From NCBI RefSeq assembly GCF_047496725.1, contig NC_132980.1:10026572-10090571 (forward strand): a stretch of DNA of 64,000 bases, written 5' to 3'. This document shows positions 54,986 to 64,000 of this stretch, one piece after another. Position numbers and translations under genes: made by a program. Each line of letters begins with the position of its first letter. Within the stretch, counting starts at the first letter, position 1. A model generated the notes under the pieces. That model searched no databases. It saw nothing but the letters and a program-made list of their open reading frames with translations, and was not told the DNA's origin. This DNA is from Anoplolepis gracilipes. Its lineage: Eukaryota > Arthropoda > Insecta > Hymenoptera > Formicidae.

Positions 54986-55028
<43 letters not shown>
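54986..55028. repeat. (CT)n microsatellite
   Basis: Pure CT run of 43 bp followed by a short TATC run. Confidence 0.9.
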
Positions 55029-55031
<3 letters not shown>

Positions 55032-56555
55032 CTATCTATCTATCTTTTCTGCTCTTTCGTACCATTTGCCGTGCTACGATAGGTACTTCCGTTACTTCGC
55101 CTGCAGGATACATAACCGGGATATTCGGAGTGCATTTCCCAGCCTCGAGGAAACGTAGGTATATGGCTACGAGGCTCGCGGAAACTCGCAATTTTCGCCT
55201 TTAAGAGGAAATATCATGGGAAATGATTTCGAAGTAAAACCTCAAATGATTCCGACTTTTGCATGATATTGAAATGTTACAGATTTCTCCTATAAAATCC
55301 GTATAATCTTTTTCTCATCAAAAAATCGCGTCTATTTCATTTATCTTCTGAAAATACAAGGTATATTCATTTTCCGAGAAAAAAATAACTATTAAAAAAA
55401 AACCCTGGAAACGATTTTTTAATAAACTCAATTTGAAATAGAAATAGAGGATTGCAAATGAATGCAGAGGTGTATCGATTTAAATGGCACAATATGCAGC
55501 TGATACTATAAGTGAGTTATTGCAGTGTTATCCCAACAAAAAAATACAAAACAAGTAGACAGATACAAACAAACGTACACGTGTTTTTGTCTAACAATGT
55601 TATAGTATTAATTATTTTCACTTTCTCGTCATCGCAATTAAGAACCGATCGCTTCGTTCAACGATAATCCGAAAATTAAAAAAGTACACACACAAAGGTG
55701 TACACAAGATGCAATCTTTTATTCTGCTTCAGATTGCCGAAATTATCTATTAATTATCTAATTAATTCTAGGCGATTCTAGGCGCATTTAAAAAGAAACG
55801 CGCCGCCCATCTCTTTCGTAGAGAGAGCGAAGATTCGAAATTCACTGACTACGCTAAAAATTCACTGTAACGTTTATCCGTTCAAAATCGAATTACCAAT
55901 TTCCGCTCAACCAAGCCCGGAGAAACACCACGCTATTCGTCGTGCGAGCAATTTTTTACGTCAAGTAAGCCGCGAAAATTTGCTCGTAGTTGTATCACCG
56001 TTCGTATATCTTTCTTTCCGCGTACTTTCGCATCTCTCAAACTGGGGCCTTAAGGGAATATATATATGCGTGAGGAAAAATATTCCATCATTTATGTTAA
56101 TTTTTTACACGTAACATATATGTATGTATATATACATGTATGATTTATGTATATATATTTTTCGAAATTTTCTTGACTTAAATTAAATATTCTTATATGC
56201 ATCGGGATGCACCTATATACATATACATATAAGAAAAAGTTTGAGAAAAAGCCTATCTTAGGACACACAATTGCACATCGAAAGCATCGCTTGTCTCGCA
56301 AGCCTCGGGCCATGTCTTCAATACTGCATTACGATATCATCCCCTCCCTATTCTTACTCGTATCTTCTTGCACTCACGTCCTCGATCTTCCTCTCTTTTA
56401 CGGCTCCCAGTTTCGTATACGACAGAACTGCACTCGAAGGCAAAAATATGCAAGACGCATGATGGAAGACGATCCTCGAGAACGAGATCGAAAGTAGGCT
56501 CGCGATGTGCATAAAAGGAAGCGAAACGAGATTCGTGTTCTCTCTTTGAGAAGGC

Positions 56556-56556
56556 A

Positions 56557-56603
<47 letters not shown>
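56556..56603. repeat. (GA)n microsatellite
   Basis: GA run of about 48 bp with one AA interruption. Confidence 0.9.
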
Positions 56604-56606
<3 letters not shown>

Positions 56607-57235
56607 GAAGATGGAGAAAGAACATAGGTGTTCCTTTTCGAGCGCTCTTATCCTCCGTCGTGGAAACTCTATTACACGGATTTGGGTCGCGCGTCGCATT
56701 ATGCAGATCGCTCGAGTCGATCCGCGTGTAAGCTCTCGTTACTTACGGATTTTAATTACATCGCGCCTCGTGAGCTTATCGAAAAGCTGCCGCTCGGCGA
56801 GGTATTATTATGCTTTATACGGTTAGTCTATAACAAAGACGCGGCAAGCTAATGGTGTCGTAAACGCGTTTTTCACGAAAAAAAAAAAAAATAATAATAA
56901 TAACAGAATTGAACGTATAAAAAGTAGCTGAAAAACATTTTGACATGTGGAGTATCTCAACACATTAATAATATTTAATAAAATTTATAAAAGCTGAAAT
57001 GATTATTATGACAAATGGATATAATTGAATGAGCTATCGTGGCGAATTTGAAAAATGATTCTTCTCGCAAATTGTGCGCAGATAAAGTAGATTTTATATG
57101 CAACATTAGATTTAAAAAGCTTTATTTTGAAAAAATATCAAATTATTTTTCAGTATTATATAATATAAAATGTAATAAAAAGAAAACAGCATTTATTATC
57201 ACATCTATTAAATATATTATTAATTATTTATATTG

Positions 57236-57237
<2 letters not shown>

Positions 57238-57275
<38 letters not shown>
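57238..57275. repeat. (TA)n microsatellite
   Basis: TA run of about 38 bp inside a very AT-rich stretch (56,880-57,420). Confidence 0.9.
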
Positions 57276-57277
<2 letters not shown>

Positions 57278-58062
57278 AATAATGTACAAAATAAAAAAAT
57301 GAAAAATCTTTTTCAGTTTATAAAATATTAATCAGTTAATATAGAATTATTATTTTTCCATTGAAACACATCGAGATGTTCCGGCAAATTATCTCTCATT
57401 CGTTGTACGTAATTTATTTTTGTTTAAACTAAATTGTGCGTCCCATCGTAAAACTTTACGATATTCAGTCAACGCCAGATGCCCAACGAACGGAAAACTT
57501 TTACGTACATAAAGTCTTCGAACAAATTATCAAATGGGTCACCGACACGTCGGACAATTTACCCCAGCCGAGTCGCTCTTTTCGCAATTCACCCCGTCGC
57601 GAGTTTTTTATTCCGCATCCGAAGAAACATGACCCGGCACGTAGAATGTCGTCGATAAAATGGTGTCGCGCGAGGCGGACAAGCATCCACCGTTGCAGAA
57701 ACCCCGTTGCTTTGTCGGCTCGTAAAGAAGAGGATCGGTGTGTCGATGGCGAAATCCAGCGCGCATCGAACTGCGGCCCGAGATCGGGCGCGACCCTCGC
57801 TCGTAAAATCCAAATTCGACGGATGCTAGCAAGCAGACCCGGACACGTATGACCTGGATATTACGACTTAAACATTCTCATCACATCTGTATCACAGCAA
57901 TCTTCGTGCATCGCGAAGCATTTATGCGATTCTAAGCGCGAGATTATTAGCGCGTGTTTATTGCTAAATGTGTGAGAGAAAGACATTTGGGAAAATACAT
58001 CTATTACATCGATTATAACTTGTACATATATGACGCGCGAATAAATTAGAATATATATATAA

Positions 58063-58103
58063 ACATTTATCAAATTAAATTGTATATTGTAATTAATATA
58101 AAT

Positions 58104-58145
<42 letters not shown>

Positions 58146-58193
58146 TTTTACAATTTTTATTTATTACGATATAAAATTTAATTTGATAAATGT
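58063..58193. repeat. Perfect 19-bp inverted repeat around a (TA)n core
   Basis: ACATTTATCAAATTAAATT (58,063-58,081) is exactly complementary to 58,175-58,193, with 93 bp between them including (TA)n at 58,106-58,139. It may be a small palindromic MITE remnant or a cruciform-prone site. No target duplication was recognised. Confidence 0.6.
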
Positions 58194-60526
58194 ATTTAAT
58201 AAATAAACTTAATCTATTTCTCTTTTCATTAATTATATTTTCTGTTTAACAATTTGAAATTTGTATTCTACATTCAATGTATTATTTTGTTAGTCGGTCA
58301 CTACCTTATACAGTCAGTTTTTTTCTACGTACAAAATGTCTAGAAGGGTAGAAGGAGTCGGACAGAATGCCGACTAATCGGAAGCGTCATCAAGTGAGTA
58401 GTTCTGCAGGAACTCTCGAATTCCCGAAGAAAGACGAGTAACGTGCGCGAGCGAGGGTTATGTGACGGTCGGTCAATGCGGTCTCGTAACACAAGCGGTG
58501 GTTCTTCGCTACAATTTAACTTGGCACGCGGAGAAGCTGTTGGACGCGAGTTTCGCTGATGAATATACCACGGCAGAGTTTACCGAGCTTATGTGCTCAT
58601 GTGCGGCTACAACGTTAGCCCGCCGCACATTATGTCACGTATGACGTCAGTCTAATTATGTATACTCAAAACGTGAGGGAGAGAGAGAGAGAGAGAAAAT
58701 TACCCGTTCTCTGTCATTACAATCCCCATGCATACATGCAATACTTTCGCGCTTTAATATGCAACGGAATGAAAGTGGAAATTCCATCGCGCTCACTTAA
58801 AACCAAAATAATATCAGGTGCTCACATTTCAAAACAAGCGGAAATGACGTGTTCTAAAAATAAGCTACCTTATCTTTAAAAAAAAAATCAATTTTTTTTT
58901 TTTACTTTCCAAATTCAATTGCTTGTTTGTCTTTTCTTTTCTTTTCTTCAACTACTAAGAAAACGAGTACAAATAGGGAAATTGAGGGTAAAATTCCAGA
59001 TGTCTGGAAGGAAAATTTCAATTTTTCTCCAGCAAAAATAGATAGAAGATCTTCTATGCTCGTGCCAGCTTCCAGTCGCGGATACGATGTATCGAATTTG
59101 GCGACGGCGGGTTGATGCACACGTCACACTTGGTGAACGCGGGTAGGAAGATAGACAGGAAGAGACGTCGAGGAGTGTGAGGGATGAGAGAGGCGAAAAG
59201 CACGAAACGGGGGACGCGCGGAGTCACGTGGAAACGATTCTCGTCCGAGAGTTTACGTCCATTTTCATTTCGACGCGTCACCAGCTCTTCACCCGAAGTT
59301 GCTCGCCATTCGGCGAATTCGCCGACCGAATATCAGCAACGAGTGATTAAACGGGACGATCGTGATACACGAGACGAGGCAGAGAGGCAGGGAAAGGATT
59401 ACGTACGTGTGGGAAAAGACCGGTGGTTTCGGGGTCGCTCAAAAGCGACTACGACGTCCAATAATTATCTCCCGCGGCGATCAAACTCCGTTTTGATTAA
59501 CAGCGGCGTTTCGTTTAGCGCGATGTTACCTTATTTAATTTGCAAATATGGCCTCTAAGATCTATACGAGAACGTTAAATGCGAGAAAAATGGAGAGAAA
59601 AAAAAACGAGGACGAACAAATATTCATGTCACAAAGCGTCACTTTTCCGGATGATAAATTGCGTAGTCACTGTCTTTATCTTCTTTATCTTCTTTATTTT
59701 CTTTATCTAATTTATCTACTTTATCTACTTTGGGCGCGAGCTAATCATGGCAAAAGCGAAATAAATCAGTCGCGTCATAAAACATTCTCTTACTTCTCTA
59801 GTGCTTTCGGCTAATTTGAATAACAATAAAATGCATATTCACAATTTGCTTTAAAACTATTCCGATTTCGTCAGAATCGACGGATTAAAATTATTGCAAT
59901 TTACTCGTGAGAATAATGTTTGTGTGTCGAATATTAAAGGATATTTAGAAAGATAAATCGAAAAGATGTATTTATTATTTATTTCGCGCCTTAGCTTCCG
60001 AATAAAATCGAATCTTCCTCATACGATTATATATCCCGTTCATATCTATGCGTAACATTTCTCACGTAATAAGCGCGTTACATTAATCGTAGAGTGCGAG
60101 AAATATTGCGATAACGAACAAAAAAGCAATGTCAAAGTGAGATTTCCATCGAGTGCGCTCCTTCCTCTCTCCCCGAGCGTTTCCGCGCCTTTCCGTCGTC
60201 CTGTTGACATTTTTCTCCGAGTCGACGAAAAGAGGAAGAAGCCGTAGATACACTCTGTTGTGGGATAGGATGACCCATTTTATCGGAAATGTAAATACGA
60301 AAGAGGCGGCAGAAAGAAAAAGGAAACGAAGAATCCGCATATCGTTACGAAATGAGTCGCGCGTCTCTCGATTCTTCAAAACGCTCGAAACGAGGCACTT
60401 AACGTAATTGCTTTACTTAACGAGATGCGAAAGCAATTGTCATTGACAAACGTTACCGTTACCGGTAGCGGCTTGAATGATTGTAATGTCAATATAAATT
60501 TCTCACATTACTAATTATTTTAACGG

Positions 60527-60560
<34 letters not shown>

Positions 60561-61603
60561 ATACAAGTGTCTCTACAGCGTTCCAATTAATTTTATGTAC
60601 CATTGATTGTCTTTACGGTTTTATCTTTAAAAAAATCATACATGTGCGGAATTTCTTTGAGTAATTTTATAATTTGAGTCAATTTTATGATGTGAGTATT
60701 TGCGAATGATTACATTGGTCTTTATTAGAAGGAGAATATTCAATAAAATTTTACGTAAAGTATAAATTTCGAACTTACAATAACATATAGATTGATTGAT
60801 TGATTGATTTAGCAAGAAAAGCGCAATTTTTTCACTGCAATGTCAAACGATTTTTTTCTCGCGAAATATGTAAGAAAGGAGATATGAGCGACGTCTCGCT
60901 GGTTTAAACGTCGTAAAATCGCAACTCTCGCGCAAATCCGGAGAGCACGTAAATCTTTGCCGGTGCATTCGAACGACCCGTCAAGAAGGCGTAACGACCG
61001 TTCTTGGCAACTTCTCGAGCGCGACGTAAGCTCCATTCATAGGAAACGCGAACTGCGAATAACCGCGGAATATTCAGTGAAACTCAAAGTATCTACAGTT
61101 CGAGAACGGTGATTGATTTTTAATTCAACTCGCGGTGATATCGAATAAGATATTTTGCGCTCGCGCACGAAATCGATTATCAAATAAGATATCTTTTTAA
61201 GCTGAAATTATTTCTCGACGCGGAATCTCGGCGCGCACGTAGATAGGTAAATAAGTAGGTAGATCGTGGTAGAACAAACTTTGCAAATCCCTTTTGATAC
61301 GCCTCATCTTGACTCCCACATACTTGACTACGCGCAGCAAGTTTCGCGCTCCAACAACTGCGGCTCGAAATTACACGTGCGCCAATTAAACGCGCACGAC
61401 GTGCGTGCGGGAAAGAGAAAGAGAAACGGAGACTGTAAGATATCGGTAACATCTTGCCGGGAGCGATAATGTGATTCTTTCGCTACGTGCTCGACGAGGC
61501 GCGGCAAGTCGAGAGCACGAGGGTGGAAATAAGACGGTAGGAGGCCGAAAGAGAAATACTCGAGGAAGAGCTGGAAAACGCGAAACGAAAATTAGGTTCG
61601 ACG

Positions 61604-61640
<37 letters not shown>
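61604..61640. repeat. (CGACAA)n hexanucleotide repeat
   Basis: About six copies of CGACAA within CpG-rich sequence about 1 kb left of the right-end exon. Confidence 0.85.
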
Positions 61641-62595
61641 GACGCCGATGATCCGATCAGGTGGAAAGGATGGGTAGATTTGTTCGGGATTCTCGCGATC
61701 GCGGGATGTCACGTCGCGATGCGGGACACCCTCCCTGAAAATCCGCGTCTCCTCTCCACTCCTCCGTTTCTCTTCTCTCGCTCGACACCTGTCGATCGAA
61801 GGATTAAAGAGGATGCCCCCGTAGACGCGGGATTTAAAGCGCCATCCGCCCCCTCCCTGCTTTCCCTCTGTCACCATTATCCCGCGAAACGTTTACCGAG
61901 AGGCGAAGAGAAAGGAGCGAGAGCGTGAACGGAGGTGAATTCGCGGCGCTCGGGTTTTCGGTGAGGATACTCCTTCTCCTCCTCCTGTTTACACGGCAAA
62001 CGTAGGAAGTAATTCATCGTGGCTCGTCGCGACTAAATCCATTCCTCATTCACCGCCTTCTCTTCTATCCTACGCCCGAGAGAGTATTACTCTCGTGCCC
62101 TCGTAGTAAGTACCCTCGTTACTCGACTGGCGGAGGGTTCGTTACCTCGAGAAACCCCCCTGAGAGCTTTGTCTTCGGTGACACGCCAGAGTACGCGGAT
62201 ACTCGGGATTCCCGTCGGGTGTCTCGCCATTGTCAAGATTGCGAATATAACACTCGAGATGTGAAACCGGTAACTGATTTTCGCGCAAAATTATAATTGC
62301 AAGTTCTTATTATTAGAGATTTTACGGGCAATTTTTATATTTTAAAAGCTAATGAACCACGCTGTTATCGACATATTTTTTTTCAAATCAAGAAGATAAA
62401 ACGTGAATTATAAAATTAATCTCCACAATATCTTGCGATGATAATTGCTATGGATGAAATAAAAGGATTGCAATGGAGCGAAATTTTCCAATTTTATCGT
62501 CGAATAATTATAACCATGAAAAAGTAGACTAAAGACCAACCTTGAGCGGTGCGTGTTCCTCGTGTCAACGATTAAGCGAAGAAAGGTAAACTCAC

Positions 62596-63345
62596 CATAG
62601 TGTCTTTGATATGATCAACTGGTTGCAGCAGGACCGCCGTAGTGCCGAGTGTCCTGTGATGCTGCTGTTGTTGCTGCTGATGCTGCTGCTGCTGCTGCTG
62701 ATGGTGGTGTTGATGATGATGGGGGTTGCAGTTAGCAACGATGTTACAAGAACAGGTACAGGCGAGATTGCAAGCCTGCTGAGCACCAAAGAGATGTCCT
62801 ACCAGCCCCGGGGTGATCGTTGCTGCCGCCGGATTGTTGATGCCGTTTAGCAGGGGCGGGGGCAGGGGCACCGCACCACCCGGGACGAACGGGTACGAAT
62901 GATAATACGTGGTGATGGGAGAAATACGTGCCTCGTCAGCGCCGACGACCGTCTCGGCGAGCCAGGATTTGCCCGGGGATGCAGAATGCAAGAAGAGATT
63001 GCGATTTGCCGCGGCCGCGAACGACTGTTGCAGGCCCCAGAGGGTCCGCGCGCGTTCCTGTGAGTTCCAGCAGGCACGTTCCAGCGACGCGGCCTGGCAG
63101 CGAGCAGTTTCCGTTTTGCACGAGCGACTCCACTCGAACGAGGGCCACCACAGCTTGAACGAGTAATATCCTCCCTTGTCCTCTCCCCTTGACCGGTCCC
63201 CCCCGTTCAGGGACGCTCGTCTTCCTCGTGTATCTCTTATTTTCGTTGTTTCCACGTCGTCGTCGTCGTCGTCCCCCCTTCTTGGGACAGGACGCTCGAC
63301 CGACCTGTTGGTTTCCCTTCCTCTCGGCAATCGGCCGATTTCTCG
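62596..63345 (-). CDS. Early exon of a large unidentified gene; His/Gln-rich open frame ending at a splice donor
   Basis: The frame is open for exactly 250 codons between an in-frame TAA (63,346-63,348) and the donor GTGAGT (first intron base 62,595). In order it encodes a basic/acidic N-terminal part with a run of six Asp, a Trp-rich stretch (KLWWPSFEW), a Pro/Gly/Ala segment (YPFVPGGAVPLPPPLLNG), a Cys cluster (CNLACTCSCNIVANC) and a His/Gln tract, ending VDHIKDTM. The only in-frame ATG is the last codon, directly against the donor. Three readings are possible: an upstream acceptor makes this an internal exon; a non-AUG start is used; or most of it is 5' UTR and translation starts at the junction. 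The Pro-rich to His/Gln part looks like real regulatory-protein sequence, but I do not recognise the family. The donor is convincing; the 5' boundary and coding status are not settled. Confidence 0.55.
62656..62724 (-). repeat. CAG/CAC trinucleotide tract coding Gln/His
   Basis: On the minus strand this is a run of CAG, CAA, CAT and CAC codons giving alternating His and Gln blocks near the end of the exon. The mix of CAG with CAA and of CAC with CAT suggests selection on the residues, or an old interrupted repeat, rather than a fresh pure expansion. Such tracts are common in insect transcription and RNA-binding proteins, but this does not identify the protein. Confidence 0.7.
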
Positions 63346-63373
63346 TTACGACGAGTATTACGCCGACAGAACA

Positions 63374-63413
<40 letters not shown>

Positions 63414-64000
63414 CGATCGAGATGGCGATCGCGATTGATCGGCGAATAGTCGTCCGGACGTGCGTTCGATAATAGCCTCCTTGACTAGTATAAGATCGCG
63501 ATAAGACTTTGGTATCGTACGTAGAGACGAGATTATATCGAACAGACTGAACTCTACTTTTTTTACGAGCTATACACACATACACACGTAAACACGTACA
63601 CACGCGCTATTCTTATGAATATCGGATACAACAACGTGATTTAAGCGCTATCTACACGTGCGAGATCGAGACAGAGGAGATCCTTAAGTCATGTATATGC
63701 GAGAGAGTTTTATTTTCTAAAACTAGCGGCGAACGCGAACGCGTGCGTCGACAGTAGCTCTGGATGATTGTCAATGTATTGTGCTATCAGTGTGTTTGTG
63801 TGTGCTATGTGTGCGTGTGTGTGTATGAGTGAGTGGAGGGACGAAAAACAGTTACAACCACGCGTTAGGGGAAGTTATCCGCGCGGAGTAGGGACGAGTA
63901 GTGACGGACAGAAAGAGAGGGGAATTTAACGCGTGCGGATTAAATATGTACTTAGAGTGCGGAAGAGGCGCGAGAGAGAGAAAGAGAGACAGAGAAACAA
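63346..64000 (-). promoter_or_regulatory. Probable 5' UTR or promoter-proximal region of the right-end gene
   Basis: Upstream of the open frame on the minus strand lie a (TC)n run (plus-strand GA, 63,378-63,409), stop codons in the exon frame, a (GT)n-like stretch near 63,780-63,830 and CpG-rich sequence. An arthropod initiator-like TCAGTC lies at 63,545-63,550 on the minus strand (reads TTCAGTCTG), about 200 bp upstream of the open frame. No clear TATA box or downstream promoter element accompanies it. This is a candidate start region only; the true start may lie beyond the window. Confidence 0.3.
63378..63409. repeat. (GA)n microsatellite in the probable 5' UTR
   Basis: About 16 GA units, reading (TC)n on the gene's strand about 30 bp upstream of the open frame. 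Confidence 0.9.

Larger units (their letters stand above)
1..62595 (-). other. Long intron of the right-end gene, extending past the left edge
   Basis: The intron begins at the GTGAGT donor at 62,595 and no convincing terminal exon is visible to its left. Two joined acceptor/donor sites on the same strand (39,569 and 10,926) fit stepwise removal of a very long intron. The interval has no recognisable protein family and is full of microsatellites and two transposable elements. Some of it could instead be intergenic, or hold nested genes or exons that cannot be recognised by eye. Confidence 0.5.
39570..62595. other. First intron segment, exon donor to first recursive site
   Basis: About 23 kb with no recognised exon. 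It contains microsatellites, the A35 and T28 runs, CRE palindromes at 45,097, 53,501 and 58,642, the E-box block at 53,642, an AT-rich interval near 46,400-46,760, and CpG-rich sequence approaching the exon from 61.4 kb. Isolated donor-like ACTTAC motifs occur but lack paired acceptors. Confidence 0.45.

Noticed and set aside
1..64000. CRISPR array, operon, rRNA, phage or integron features
   Set aside because: None of the expected repeats, gene packing or conserved RNA sequences is present; the sequence is animal nuclear DNA in character.

Overview
The window looks like nuclear DNA from a hymenopteran insect, most likely an ant. This is inferred from texture: alternating AT-rich and CpG-rich blocks without CpG depletion, very many (GA)n/(TC)n, (TA)n and homopolymer tracts, metazoan splice signals, and no compact gene order. 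No rRNA, tRNA, CRISPR, operon or recognisable complete protein family was found. Reading was by eye only.

One gene can be supported. Its early exon lies on the minus strand at the right end (about 62,596-63,345 and beyond). It encodes or carries a Pro/Gly/Ala-rich segment, a Cys cluster and a His/Gln-rich tract, and it ends at a strong GTGAGT donor. An in-frame stop lies upstream, and the only in-frame ATG in 250 codons is the last codon before the donor. From 62,595 leftward the window reads as intron of this gene, running out of the window after more than 62 kb.

Two sites in that intron stand out. At 39,569 and 10,926 on the same strand, a pyrimidine tract and CAG are followed at once by GTAAGA or GTGAGT, the joined acceptor/donor form of recursive (ratchet) splice sites. 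Each is followed, 57 or 54 nt on, by a second good donor. These short segments are open in frame 0, are multiples of three, and share the 9-mer GAATTCCAG. They look like recursive-splice exons that cut the intron into steps of about 23 kb and 28.6 kb.

The most striking structure is a 4,920-bp foldback element at 11,512-16,431, bounded by a perfect 9-bp duplication (CGATTTTGC). It has 189-bp outer inverted termini, then inverted arms of 150/152-bp tandem monomers built on GTTTGTACCT, and a central AT-rich spacer of about 70 bp. It has no transposase. The left arm has about 16 irregularly ordered monomers, while the right arm is a regular 302-bp dimer array. It resembles non-autonomous foldback or Mutator-like elements with 9-bp duplications. 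In the minus-strand transcript it would form a hairpin more than 2 kb long.

A second element, 23,963-24,559, is a TA-flanked MITE of about 597 bp. The rest is intronic or intergenic DNA with microsatellites, G-runs, a GC-rich domain (about 27.3-32.1 kb), short hairpins and a few weak candidate exons or control sites. Most open frames in this sequence are chance products of low-complexity or CpG-rich DNA and are not annotated as genes.
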